From positions 26,769,311-26,833,310 of the forward strand of contig JAMXIF010001193.1 in NCBI GenBank assembly GCA_028583685.1: a stretch of DNA of 64,000 bases. Direction: 5' to 3'. The translations under genes and the position numbers were made by a program. The notes under the pieces were generated by a model, which saw nothing but the letters and a program-made list of their open reading frames with translations, did not search any database and was not told where the DNA came from. This DNA comes from Petaurus breviceps papuanus. Lineage: Eukaryota; Chordata; Mammalia; Diprotodontia; Petauridae. Below, in pieces: positions 21,961 through 32,639 of the stretch (its first letter is position 1; each line of letters starts with the position of its first letter).

Positions 21961-22913
21961 TGGACAGTCAGGATAGGTGGGACAGGATGAAGGTCTGGTT
22001 ATTTATTAAGCACCTACCATACGCCAGGCACCGTGCCAATGCTTACAAATGTTCTCTCAGTTGAGGGTTGGGTTCATGATTATGTCACTTGCATATAAGA
22101 AGTGATGCTAGGTGCCTAGAGCTAGAGAGTCGGCGTTCATAGGAGGCGGATGGCTGTGAAATGCTCCCTCAGCAAGCAGGGCTTACTTGATAGAGAAAGG
22201 CTTTAGGATCGAGGTGCTTTAGAGGGTGTGCTTCTATGAGATTATCTCCTTTAGGTTTGCTTGGACTCAGGTCTGGGTACTTTAGAATTAGGGGCTGAAT
22301 TAACAAAAGTCCATACTTAATAAGATGGTGAGTTCGCTCTGTCCTTTGTGTGACCTGAACTTGTATCACGTGACTTAGGAGCATACCCCAGGAACTAGCC
22401 CCTCCTGGAGTAGACAGTACTGTGAGAACTGGCTATTCTCTCAAGGACTGTTACTTGATAACACCTATGAAAGACACATGCTGCTCGTCCCGGTTGCACA
22501 AACACCCGAAAGAATTAAGCGACATCTGGCAAGGAACCAATTATCTTGGTCAAGCCTTCTTTGCTCTTCTCCCATAAAAATCCCCAATCCCCTGAGCCTC
22601 TTCGGAATCTCACCCAGGGAGAGGACGCTCTGCCTGGGACCCTCCCATTCGGGACTCAAAGGCTGTACCCCGGGATTCCCCAGCCATGTTGACCGAGAGT
22701 TGGTGCTCCCCCGAATTGGTGATGTTTTCTTTCTTTCCTCTTACTATTCTTAGTTCTTATTTTAGTTATGCTTGCTTTAATTGTGCTAGGAATATTGTAT
22801 TGCTGGTGCCGATTTAAGCTTCCTTGTTTCTGTGTTCAATAAAACTCCTTCCTCTCTTAAGACTGTGTCGTTTGTGGGAGCGAATCCGAACCGAAACCAA
22901 AATCACCATAACA
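21961..22913 (+). mobile_element. Solo LTR, about 953 bp, with TATA-like and polyadenylation signals
   Basis: TGGACAGTCAGG at the left end and CACCATAACA at the right, flanked by GGGAC on both sides. 'cccataaaaatcccc' (22570-22584) looks like a TATA box. AATAAA at 22839-22844 is followed by 'ctccttcctctcttaagactgtgtcgtttgtgggagcg', a typical R/U5 layout. CpG sites remain (for example in 22480-22720), suggesting it is younger than its neighbours. An L2- or MIR-like scrap (tttattaagcacctaccatacgccaggcaccgtgcc) is embedded near 22001-22035. No internal region follows. Treated as a fossil. Confidence 0.75.
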
Positions 22914-22918
22914 GGGAC
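22914..22918 (+). repeat. Target-site duplication GGGAC, right copy
   Basis: Partner of 21956-21960. Confidence 0.65.
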
Positions 22919-23447
22919 TCTGGGAGGGGTATAGTATTGGGGAGAAGCAAAATGATGCAGCTCCTCGGGCAGTTAAGTCAACTCAGTCATTGGACAAAGA
23001 TCACACAGTGAGAATACCAATTAATGTTAACCATTAACCATTAATTGACCATATAAAAATCTTTGAGAGTCTCACCATATCCTAGCCCTGTCTTCTACCA
23101 CTTCATCACTATCACCTAGAAACAGAAGAGGGCAAAGAAAGGCTGACAGTCACCCTGAATTTTTAAGTGTTTCATAAGTTGCTGTGTCCCCTCAGCCCCC
23201 CCCCCCAAATTAATCACTTGGTATCTAGCCCTTTGTTGATGAACCCCATTGCACGTTGGCTAGACTTATTCTGAGCCAACAAAAGCCATCACCAGGCCTA
23301 TGCTGGACTTGGTATGACCAGTTGGAGCTTTTGTCTACGGACATAATAACTGAGAAGCCTGGATCACCTTTACACCATGTTGAGGCATCAGAGGAAGACA
23401 TCAGTGGAAAATTTTGTAGTAGATCTGGCTGGACAGCTGTTGTGGTA
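22919..23447. other. No gene or repeat recognised
   Basis: Contains a C9 run at 23200-23208 and a small inverted motif near 23021-23050 (attaatg..ttaaccattaacc). The open frame seen here continues into a SINE and is not a gene. Confidence 0.3.
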
Positions 23448-23670
23448 ATGTTGTTCAGCTGTTTCAGTCTTGTCCCACTCTTCACAGCATCATTGGGGGT
23501 TTTCTTGACAAAGATACTGTAGTGGTCTGTCATTTCCTTCTCTGGCTCATTTAACAGATAAGGAAACTGAGACAAACAGGGTCACATAGTTAGTAAGAGC
23601 CTGAGACAGGAATTGAACTCAGAAAGATGTCTTATTGGCTTTGGACCTGGTACCACCCAACTGCCTTTGT
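23448..23670 (-). repeat. RTE-tailed SINE (RTESINE1-like)
   Basis: On the plus strand it starts 'ttgttcagctgtttcagtcttgtcccactcttcacagcatc'. This is the complement of the RTE/BovB-like tail 'gatgctgtgaagagtgggacaagactgaaacagctgaacaa'. It then gives 'ctggctcatttaacagataaggaaactgaga', the complement of the core-SINE body. The head ends near 23670. Confidence 0.85.
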
Positions 23671-23689
23671 AAAAGAGTCAGAACAGTGT

Positions 23690-23885
23690 GACCAACAGAT
23701 GTCTAGATTTAGTGTCACAGGACATATAATCTAGTGCCATCTCTGCTTTGTGAAGTTAGATAAGTCACCACCCATTCCCAGGCCTCAGTTCCCTCCTCTG
23801 TAAAATGAAGGGAATAGACTCGATGATATATAGGGTTCCTTCCAGCTTATCTTATGATGGTGGTCCAGAGCTTAGTGTGAGGGGA
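23690..23885 (+). repeat. MIR-like core-SINE
   Basis: 'ctgctttgtgaagttagataagtcaccacc', 'ggcctcagttccctcctctgtaaaatgaaggg' and 'agggttccttccagcttatc' follow the MIR-type body with the marsupial 'ggttccttccagctc' ending. Confidence 0.75.
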
Positions 23886-24865
23886 GGTATTGTTTCAAAT
23901 TATTCTAAAACAAGAAGAGGCAACCTCAAGGCTTAATCCCCAAAGTAACTTTGAAACTTTCTGACTTGGTCATTAAAATAATGTACATGGCAAGCAATTT
24001 TGCTGTGCTCATTTATCTTTACTTTCTGGTAGGGTTTTAACAAAACAAAGCAACAATATTAGCCTGGGGTTCTTTGTTTTTGTGTGGTATTGTTATTATT
24101 GTTGTTTTTTTTTTCCCATGGGAGAAGGAAGTGATTGCTTTTATCCTGGTTTTGGATTGATCCCAGAGGTTTCTGAGTCATAAAGTAGTCTGACAAGGGG
24201 AGGTATTTAAATCGGGGCATCAGAGAAAGCCACATTACGTAATAGAAGCTGAACAAATCTGTCTTTGGCATCATTACTATTACTATTATGTGGCCAACTC
24301 AGTTGAATTCCAATTACTACAGAAAAATTATGGAACATGGGCCTCCCTGATGTGGCCCCCCTCTCAGCTACACCAACAATCACAGTAATGTTTGGATCAT
24401 TGTCTTTTCAAATCTGCAGCCCTGAGCCCCCATCCAATGACTATGAGCCAGACCACACTAGACGACTCATGGAATCAGAGCAATAGACATTTAACAAAAC
24501 AGTGTACCAAAGTAAATAACAAAGACTTGTATCAGTTATTAAAAGTTCTTGGCACTTTTTCCCAAGTGGCTGCCACCCCCAGATGTCTTCTAGGCATTCC
24601 AAGTTGACTCCTTAGTTAATCCCTCTGTCTCCCCAACACAACAGGAAAGAGACTTGTGCAATGAAACAGGTTTGGATCTGGCACTGAGGGCTCTATCTGT
24701 ATTAGGCTTGTTTGGGTACACTTTCTCCTGAGGCAAGGGTTGATTCGAAAGGCCTGGGCACAGTTTCCTGAATTGGATCATCACTTTGAGGTGTACATAC
24801 CAGCCTCTAATTGTCACATAAGATGATGAAATGATGAGTCATTTACATTCACTGCCCCATATAGC
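23886..24865. other. No gene recognised
   Basis: Mixed-composition DNA. Frames at 24392-24607 (+) and 24590-24817 (-) are open but have no domain, start context or splice structure that I recognise. A (GTT)n-type run is at 24085-24110. It is possibly unique sequence. Confidence 0.3.
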
Positions 24866-24869
24866 TAAG

Positions 24870-25040
24870 GACATTGAATCATACAATGTGGAGAGTTGGA
24901 AGGGACCTTAGAGATAATTGAATCCGACCCTTCATTTCCTATATGGTAAAGCCTGAGGCTAACAGAGGGGGTGTGACTCTCCCAAGATCACATAACTAAT
25001 GAATACAAAAGAATCTATCTTATTCTTTGTTAGTATTTTG
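24870..25040 (-). repeat. Core-SINE (MIR/THER type) fragment
   Basis: 'aatcatacaatgtggagagttggaagggaccttagagataattgaatccgaccc' and 'ctcccaagatcacataactaat' are the reverse of a MIR-type body (…aggtcccttccaactctaacattctatgattct). Confidence 0.75.
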
Positions 25041-25099
25041 AGTTCCAACCGAGGCTCAAGTCCCTTCTGAGTCTCAATTTCTCCCCATGGGAAGTAGAG

Positions 25100-25318
25100 A
25101 TAATGATAGAATCACTGTGTCATAATCTCAAGAATTGAAAGGGGCCTTGGAGATAATCTAGTGTAATCCACTCATTTTATAAATAAAGAAACAGAAGCTC
25201 CAAGAAAGGAAGTGACTCATTCAAGGTCATGTGTCAAGGAATTTGTAGAGTCAAACTCGGGTTTTCTGCCTCTAAATCCAATGCCCTGAAAAGGGCACCT
25301 TGCCATACCAGTGCCTTC
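25100..25318 (-). repeat. Core-SINE (MIR/THER type)
   Basis: 'gaattgaaaggggccttggagataatctagtgtaatccactcattttataaataaagaaac' followed by 'agtgactcattcaaggtcatg' and 'aatccaatgccctg...ttgccatacc' gives nearly the whole reversed element. Confidence 0.8.
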
Positions 25319-26154
25319 TATCTTGTGGTGGTATCTTTGTGAAGGGATAGGAGACAAAGAAGGATCAGTGTCTAAATTTAAAATATATTCTGCAGGATTG
25401 TGAGTTCGGGTATCAGATTTTTTTTTTCTTTGTGATTTCTAGGTAGTTGATGAAAGGGAGAAGAAATAATCCTTCAAATCATCCTGGGGAGAAAAATCTG
25501 TGCTCCACTGTGGGTGATGGTACTGAGGGGAGAGAGTTATAAATGGGACATCATCCAATCCTTGTATGTGAAACAGGCTGGAGACATGGGAGCTGCTAAT
25601 GCCACCTGGAAACTCCTTTACTCATCCTAAGACAGGTACATATACATATATCCCAATAATTCCATATAGGTAGGTGTCTTTATAATGACTCATATGTGTC
25701 CATATCTTGATGAACTTGAATGACAACTAAATCTGAAATGATAAGGAACAGAAATCGATTAGATTAGTAGAATGTACAGACTTTTATCCTCTAATAGTCA
25801 GAAGTGACTTTTGACATCCTCTAGTCCAACCTCCTTATTTAACAGAAGAGAAAACAGAGGTCCAGAGAGACATAATCATTCTTCCAATGTCACAATCTGA
25901 AGTTGACATAACAACAGTTTTGTTCTAATAAAGAAGGGATTCGTGGTTCTTCTATAGCAGAGAGTTGAGGGATCCTAGTTCTCTCTGTACTTCCTAATTT
26001 TCAGGAATTCCCCTCTGTGATGCCCCCAATTGCCTTCTGTGTCTTTTAAGTAGTAGAGACAAGTGTGAAACTGGAGAAGCCATTAAGAACACCAAACAAC
26101 TCAGAGAGAACTCTTAGCTAATGGCATTTGAAACACCTTGTTTTTTGTTCATTT
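25319..26154 (-). repeat. One core-SINE fragment (25790-25915) in otherwise unrecognised DNA
   Basis: 'gaagtgacttttgacatcctctagtccaacctccttatttaacagaagagaaaacagaggtccagagaga' is a reversed MIR-type body at 25790-25915. The rest of the stretch shows nothing that I can name. Confidence 0.6.
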
Positions 26155-26680
26155 TAATTCAACAAACATTTATTAAATATTTACTATATTTGAAAGGTTA
26201 TTTACCAGGCTGTTGGGAAACATAGGTGAAAAATGACACAATCCCAACTCTCCAAGTGTTTAAAATGTAATGGGATAGCGGGAGAGGAAGCAAGGTAATG
26301 CATCTGTTCGAATATGCTAAAAAGTAGAATGTGGCTAAGTGCCCAGGTGAGATCCAAACAGTGACATGGGAAAGTTTGAAGAAGCAAGTGCTACTTTCCA
26401 CTAGGGAGACTGGGGAATGCTTCATGGAAGGAGTGGCACACGACCTTGTCCTTGAAGGAAGAAAAAGTATTTTAACAAAGGGAGGCATACCTAGATATTC
26501 TAGTTATGGAGGAATGCACAGAAGTAAAAGAGGACAGGACGAAATCAAAGAACTAAGAATGGAATGAATTGTAAAGGAAAGGAAACAGAGAAATAAACTA
26601 GAAAAATGTGAGACAGACTGTGAAGGGCCTTCAACAAAGGAATAAGGAGTTTATATTTGAAAGAACAATATGGCCTCTGA
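26155..26680 (-). repeat. L2/L3-type LINE 3' fragment
   Basis: Begins 'caacaaacatttattaaatatttactatatttgaaagg' (reverse of the cacatagtaagtatttaataaatgtttgttg tail). It continues through 'agactggggaatgcttcatggaaggagtggcacacgaccttgtccttgaaggaag' and 'gtgaagggccttcaac', the long body associated with this tail elsewhere in marsupial DNA. Open frames here are chance. Confidence 0.65.
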
Positions 26681-27234
26681 ATTAGGATGTTTCCTTCTTT
26701 GTTGATGTGGATATTAATTGCAAGTGGTGTGGGAAAGGTGTCACTGCCCAACCACCATCAGGGGAGTAATGTATCCTTTGTTGGGAAAAAGGATTGTTTG
26801 ATCAAAGAGAAGTGTTTGGTAAACTTTCCCTGAGCTAAATTAATTGGTTGGGGGGCAGATATAATCTACTTAAAGACAGTATGGTGTGAAATTATTGGTC
26901 AAGATGTTTGAAGTTCAGAGCAAAGTGAATTCTCAGAGGAAAAGCTTATTTGCATAATTGGGTGTCACGTGGTATTTCAAAACATTGTCTCCCAGCAGCC
27001 AACCCTCCTAGAGAGATGAAAGAGAAACTTTTCCCTATAACTGATTTGGCACAAGGGGCCAAAGGAGACACCGGCTTTGAAACTTCTAAGGGCAGGAGCA
27101 GGAGTGCTATGACCTTTCCCTGAAAACTGAAAAGAATAAGTTTGAAGAGTGAAACCTTTTATAGGGGGCTTTCCCATCTTGGTGGCCATCTAAGGCAAAA
27201 CCACAAACATGTAGTCATATGCTTTGACAAAGAA
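26681..27234. other. No gene or repeat recognised
   Basis: No coding signature or named repeat. Moderate complexity; could be unique sequence. Confidence 0.3.
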
Positions 27235-27490
27235 CCAATGTGGCAGAGTGAATAGAATGCTGGACTGAGAGATGGGAAAACTTGGGTTGGAATATTGCCT
27301 CAAATACTTATTAGCAATGGGACCCTGGGAAAGTCATTTAACCTCTATGAGCGTCAGTTTTCTCATCTATAAAATGGGTATAAAAATAGAACCTAACTTC
27401 ACACAACTTTTGTGAGGTTCAAATGAAATGTATATAAAACACTTTTCAAAACTCGAGGCACTCTATAAATGTGAGCTCAGTCATTAGTAC
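27235..27490 (+). repeat. MIR/THER1-type core-SINE
   Basis: 'gtggcagagtgaatagaatgctggactgagagatgggaaaacttgggttggaat' head, 'gaaagtcatttaacctctatgagcgtcagttttctcatctataaaatggg' core, 'tttgtgaggttcaaatgaaatg' and 'actctataaatgtgagc' end. Nearly complete. Confidence 0.88.
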
Positions 27491-28119
27491 CCTTAGGTCA
27501 AATTGAATTTTGCTTTTTTTTTTTAATGCAACTTGTTTTCTCCCTCCTTGAACTAGTCTATCTCTGTTTCCTATTCTCTCTTAGCAAGTAGATATAAATT
27601 TTAAAAATTAGGAGAAACTTTTAAAGAATACCTACTTCCTGGTCCCATCATTAGACAGGACTCTACTCAAACTATCGCAAGTAGATTAAAATCATCTGAA
27701 TTTTGAAGATGCCAGTTTGTTAGCACAAGAAGCTATTCTGAACACTTTCTTTTTTTTTTTTTTTGTCATGATCAGGGATTTCATCATCTAGGGAGGGAAC
27801 CTATAATTCCCTCCACTGAAACAGATAGGCAATCTGCTTTGATTTATAGTCTTAGAGGGGGGAATGAGAGGTTAAGTGATTTATTTGCCTACGGCCACAC
27901 ACCTAGTTTGTGTCAAAGGCAGGATTAGAACACAGGTCTTTCTGACTCCAAAGTCAGATCTCTAACATCTCACTCTAGTAACCCTTTTTTAAAACGTCAA
28001 TTGAATGAGTCACCGTAGAATGTAAAATACTGAAGTGCCATTCTCTTCCTTGTTTTGCTTCTGATGAAAGGCTAACTTTATTTTAATAATAAAAATTCCC
28101 TACTAATTAAGGGTCAGGT
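27491..28119 (-). repeat. Core-SINE fragment at 27770-27985; rest unrecognised
   Basis: 'gagaggttaagtgatttatttgcctacggccacacacctagtttgtgtcaaaggcaggattagaacacaggtctttctgactccaaagtcagatctctaaca' is a reversed MIR/THER head. It is preceded by a T17 run at 27749-27765. The other parts hold nothing that I recognise. Confidence 0.7.
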
Positions 28120-28400
28120 AACAACTGATGCCATTTATACAGGACTTTACCCTCCATTGCCTCATGTGATCCTCACTGATGAGACAGGCAAGTTGTGTAT
28201 TATAGTCCTCATTTTACAAATAAGAAAGGGGAGGTTTAGAGAGGTCTTTCTAGCCATGGGACTAAATAATAATCATTGCCTTACATCTGGAAGGGGCTTC
28301 ACAGGTCATCTAATTCAGTCACCTCAGTTTATAAATGAGTCCCAAAGTGAAATGACTTGACTAAGCACCTAGGTCCTTTGTCTTCAAACTCAGTGTCTTT
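28120..28400 (-). repeat. Two core-SINE fragments
   Basis: 28120-28235 ('cctcatgtgatcctcactgatgagacaggcaagttgtgtattatagtcctcattttacaaataag') and 28270-28400 ('ggaaggggcttcacaggtcatctaattcagtcacctcagtttataaatgag') are both reversed MIR-type bodies. Confidence 0.65.
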
Positions 28401-28464
28401 TCCACTAAACCATTCAAGTTTTCTCATTCAGAAATCAAGTAACAAACACTTATGAGGCATCTAT

Positions 28465-28697
28465 TCTAGGCATCGGTGTGGCTCAGGGCCTGGATTCCAG
28501 AACACCTGAGTTCAAATTGGACCTCGGACACTTATTAGCTGTGTAACTCTGGGCAAGGTTTGCTCAGTTTCCTTGTCTGTAAAATGAACTGGAGAAGGAA
28601 ACGGAAAACCACTCCAGTATCTTTGCAAATAAAACCCCATGGACATGTGGTCCATAAGGTCATGAAGTGTCAGACACAACTGAACAACTAAATTATA
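28465..28697 (+). repeat. RTE-tailed SINE (RTESINE1-like)
   Basis: tRNA/core-like front ('cacctgagttcaaattggacctcggacac', 'gtgtaactctgggcaag'). It is followed by 'ctggagaaggaaacggaaaaccactccagtatctttgc' and the RTE-like tail 'aaggtcatgaagtgtcagacacaactgaacaactaaa'. The tail would let an RTE reverse transcriptase mobilise it (known principle for this SINE class). Confidence 0.85.
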
Positions 28698-28776
28698 GGC
28701 AGGACTCTGAAAAAGAGCTATCATCAGTGATTTGGAGAAGCTGGGGGTAAAAAGTTAACATTAGAAGAGCTTCATT

Positions 28777-28937
28777 AGGGGCAGACAGGTAGCTCAGTGA
28801 GTAAGAGCACTGGCTCCAGTGTCGGGATGACCTGGGATCGAATCTGGGCTCAGATACTTAGCACCACACCCAGAAATAACTGGCCGTGTAACCTTGAGCA
28901 AGTTACTTAACCCCAATTGCTTTAAAAAAAAAAAAAA
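28777..28937 (+). mobile_element. WSINE1-like SINE
   Basis: 'ggggcagacaggtagctcagtgagtaagagcactggctccagtgtcgggatgacctggg' head, 'gtaaccttgagcaagttacttaaccccaattgc' body end, A15 tail. Perfect 14-bp target duplication AGAAGAGCTTCATT (28763-28776 and 28938-28951). Confidence 0.92.
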
Positions 28938-29087
28938 AGAAGAGCTTCATTCATTTTTTCAGGAGAAACTCTCTGGGTCTTGCCTATCATTTTTCTTCTT
29001 CAAAGTTAGTCATGAATAGACCTCAGTTGAATTCTGCAGTGATCTGTTCCTTAAGTTTCCAAGGTCTAAAGTAAAAATAATAATTAA

Positions 29088-29140
29088 ACACACACACAAA
29101 CACACATGCACACACATACATACACACACACACACACACG
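29088..29140 (+). repeat. (CA)n microsatellite
   Basis: CACACA run with a few AAA and CAT interruptions. Confidence 0.95.
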
Positions 29141-29179
29141 CCCCAAACAACCAAATATACTTAACCATTGTTATGATGG

Positions 29180-29452
29180 AAAGAAGGAAGGAAACAAACA
29201 GTTATTAAGTGCCTATTATGTTCTAGGTACTGTGTTAAAAAGTTTACAAATATTATCTCATCTGATCCCCACAACAGTCTTGTGAGGTAGGTGCTATTAT
29301 TATCCCCATTTTATAGTTAAGGAAATTGAGGCAAACAGGTTAAATGTTAAACAGGGACACACAAACTAGTAAGTATCTGAGGCCAAATTTGAACTCAGGT
29401 CTACCTGACTCCAGGACTGTGCTTTACCCACTGTACTATACCTCTATGATTG
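29180..29452 (-). repeat. MIR/THER1-type core-SINE, nearly complete
   Basis: Reversed order: 'cagttattaagtgcctattatgttctaggtactgtg', 'acaaatattatctcatctgatccccacaacagtcttgtgaggtaggtgctattattatccccattttatag', then 'actcaggtctacctgactccaggactgtgctttacccactgtactatacctc'. Confidence 0.9.
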
Positions 29453-29559
29453 CCTAATAGTAAATAATTTTGTCACATCTTCTTGAAAATAGGCAATGTG
29501 GAAAAAGTTTATATTAATGTCATACAGTGTCTACAAAGTATCTCATACACTAACGTGAC

Positions 29560-29905
29560 TAGCGTGCTCTGGCCTTACTCTGGCTAGAACTCTTGGAGTT
29601 CTAGGGGTGCCCCTGAGTATTTAGGGGGTAACATTTCTAATTCTATTGGCTTGAGGCTCCACAGTTATGTTTCCTTTGAACTTCCTAACAAAAATTAGCT
29701 TTGAGAAAGGGGTATTTACTTTAAAGATATCACAAGAGCAGAAATACCAACATACTACCCACCACTCCCCAACAACTTGGGTTGGGGGAATACTTTTCCT
29801 TAAATCTCCTTGGTTTCTAGGTAGAATGGGTTCATTCAACAAAATTTCTATAAGCTTTGGTCCCACTAAGTTCACATACAAATTTGGCACATATGTTGAA
29901 TGAGT
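29560..29905 (+). repeat. Unnamed dispersed repeat, copy A
   Basis: Shares with 61725-61910 the words 'cttggagttctaggggt' and 'ggtatttactttaaagat..aca(a)gagcagaaata(c)caaacat'. The spacing differs between the copies. I do not recognise the family; LTR-derived DNA is possible. The open frames 29621-29890 and 29667-29903 overlap on opposite strands and are not genes. Confidence 0.4.
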
Positions 29906-31487
29906 TCTTTTTTTTTAGCACCTACTGGTTTGGGTCCTGAAGTTTACTCTTAGGGCATCCTTGCTAGAAGTCTGCAAAACCTGGCAGGGACTTGACTCCT
30001 AGGTTCTCAGATGCTTGGATACCAGGATGTCTAAAAAACTCACTCTCCTTACCCTTTGAAATTCAAAAGGTCATGTCCTGAACATTAGCCTCCTTCATTT
30101 AAAATGGAACAGAACAAAAACGTGGGCAAAAAATTAAAGCTTTCATTCCTGGGGCCAAGGTCAGCCTCAGAGAGAAAGGGCCAAACATCTCTCAGAACTG
30201 TCTTTCATCAGAGGCCATTCCTGAAGGAACCAAAACAAGAGCAGAGATCCAAGCAAGAGGCAGAGCCACAGCTAACTAAGGCCTTTTGTTTGCCTTCCCT
30301 CCTCCCCCCCCCCAGTCTTCTAGTTCCTCAGTTGTAGCCAATCAAGGAAGTTGCTGTCCACCATGTGGGTAGTAAACTGGGAGCAGCTCAGAATTCTACA
30401 CATGCCTCAAAGTCTCTTCAAGACACTTGTATTACACATCATCATGATTCTCCTTGATGCCGGCCCATCAGTCAAGCATACTGATACGTGGTACACCACC
30501 ATAACTCATTTGATCCTCACAGCAGCCCCTTGAAGCAAGCTATTATCTCCATCTTTTGAATACTACACATCGCCTCTCCTGAGGCAGAGGGAATGAAAAT
30601 TATTTTATGATCATTTATGAATAGTCTTACAAATCTGAAAAAAATCCTACTTTAATGCTTCATTGTATTAAAAAAAAATATGGGGCTGGGGGCAGGGGAG
30701 GGGAGACCCTGGGCTCCTAAGGGGGCTGTGCCAATAGAACTCCAGGTCAGGCTGGTTCTTCCGGAGGGCAATGGGGAGGCGTGATGTGAACGTGAACAGA
30801 ATGCAAGATATAACGAATAAGAAACAACAAAGGAGAACAGGGGCAAAGGACACCTAAGAGATGTATGACAAAACAAAAACAAAAGAATGGACTAGTCACA
30901 ATTGAGAACAATTACAATGTAGAACGTGTAACAAATGCTTGTTGACTGACTGCCTGACCCACAAGCTCTTCTGGGATCCTTGCAATGTCAAAAGAAAACT
31001 AGGATTTTGAAAGGATCTCTGTGGCAGACTTCTGGGAAGACATGGACAATAGTCACATGGGATGGGCAAGCATAGATGAGTTACAGTCTGCATCACTGGA
31101 GGAGTATCTACATGGATGAGGTCACAGATTCATGTGTCTGTTTATATGTATTGGAGACCTACAAATACAGATAACTTTAATTACTCAGTAAGAAGATAAA
31201 GGCCACCCACAGAATGTTTGTGACCCTTCCTACGGGTCAGTAGCTGCTTGTAGGCCCCAGAAGCTCACAGTCAAAGATGCTGTCTCTCTGGGCATTAGCA
31301 TTACCTCAAGAACTAACCACAGGTGTCATCAGATCATATTAATGGAATCAAAGGACATTAGTGGTAAATGGATAATGTGTTGAAAGTAAATAGAATGATG
31401 AACTATTTACTACAAGGGTTTTGTTTTTTATTTGAGGATGGGTGGAAGTTTATGGGACTAGGGTTAGGATATTCCGCCCCCCGCCCC
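29906..31487. other. No gene or named repeat recognised
   Basis: Includes a C10 run at 30305-30314 and an A9 run at 30669-30677. On the minus strand, 30668-30853 is open for 61 codons with one hydrophobic segment (FAPVLLCCFLFVISCILF), but nothing supports it as a gene. The rest shows no exon structure or known repeat. Confidence 0.3.
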
Positions 31488-31503
31488 CCAACACACACTC
31501 TCT

Positions 31504-32450
31504 CCTTTCATAATTTTTTTGAACTGTTCTCATTTCTCATCCCAATTTTTTTCACCACTTCTCTGATTTGATTTTCAAAATCTTTCTTAAGGTCCTCTTT
31601 GGCCTATAACCAGCTCGTATTTTTCTTGGAAGCTTTGGGTGCATGAGTTCTGACTTCACTGTCTTCCTCCTGTTCCATGCTTTGATCCTTTTTGTCCCCA
31701 AAATAGGAGTCTAATGTTGGATTCCTGTTTGCTTTGCTTCCCTCATTTACTCATGTTGCCATTCAATTACTTGACTTTTGGGCTTTTTGCCACAGTAGGA
31801 CTCTGCTACCAGATAGGGAAGCTTCATACCAAACGCTGGGGTTTTTTAAACTGCCGAAGGTATTAGTTGGGTGCCCTCTCTGAAGCCTCCACATGCTCTG
31901 GCAAGCTGGTTGCACACCCCAGGACCTCCACCCTAGACCGCAATCCAGATCCAAGCAGGTTAAATCAAGAGCAATTGCCCCTCAGACTGGTTACTTGTTC
32001 CCCCTACAAACTGCAGGCCAGGAGCTGAAGCTGCCACATGGCAGGGGTGCATGGCCACAGTGCCTCAGCAGCTTCCCCCTCCAGGGGATAAAGGCCGACC
32101 ACACTCCCAATTACTAGATCCCAAAGTCCACACTGCACTGACCTCTCACTATGTCCTTAGCATCTATGTGTTGATAATTCTGGAAACCACCATAGCTGCT
32201 GGTGATCTGAAGTCCCTCCAGCAGGGGCCTGATCAGGCCCACCCTGGGGCTAAAACCTCTGGCTCCCTGAGCTGGGGTCAGCTCCCAAAGCCCTGTGCTG
32301 GCTGCTCCCTGCAGGACTGCCAGGCTGTCCTCAGCAGGAGGTTAGCTTCTCTGTGTCATTTTGTAGCTCTAAAGTTTGTTCAGAGTCACCTTTTACATGA
32401 ATTGGAGGTGGTGGGAGCCGGAGCTCAGTGGAAGTCCTGTTTCTACTCCT
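31504..32450 (-). mobile_element. HAL1/L1 5'UTR and start of ORF1, lacking the 3' part
   Basis: Matches the HAL1 at 2400-3300 in the same order. 'ggcctataaccagctcgtatttttcttggaagctttgggtgcatgag' (31601-31647) pairs with 2456-2501. 'gatccaagcaggttaaatcaagagcaattgcc' (31947-31978) pairs with 2797-2828, and 'tttgtagctctaaagtttgttcagagtca' with 3211-3242. The 5'UTR is almost complete, while ORF1 beyond the coiled-coil start is missing and there is no T-rich 3' tail. Similar CCCCAACACACACTCTC-like strings flank it (31485-31503 and 32451-32470). Confidence 0.8.
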
Positions 32451-32639
32451 CCCCAAACACACACACTCTCAAGAGAAAAGAAAGAGAAAAGAGGGTCACT
32501 GAAACATTTTTTCAATTTATAGATAAGAAGACCAGAAAGAACCATAAACAAGGATGATAGCTTTCAAAGTTACATTAAAGTTTAATGTATAATGCTATTT
32601 TTTTTCTCTTTTTCTATGTATATAAAAATACCCATTTAA

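Noticed and set aside
22465-22753. Opposing 64- and 91-codon frames
   Set aside because: Both lie in the U3/R part of a solo LTR; not a retroviral protein.
28777-28937. Functional tRNA gene in a SINE head
   Set aside because: The tRNA-like head is degenerate, lacks a cloverleaf that I can complete, and carries a SINE body and A-tail with a target duplication.
29088-29140. CRISPR-like or satellite array among short repeats
   Set aside because: All short tandem arrays here (29088, 47832, 52190, 57555) are ordinary microsatellites; there are no spaced direct repeats with unique spacers.
32051-32557. 168-codon open frame (+)
   Set aside because: It lies across the antisense strand of a HAL1/L1 5'UTR and runs into CA-rich flank; composition is that of GC-rich UTR, and the same frame is not kept in the homologous stretch at 2700-3300.
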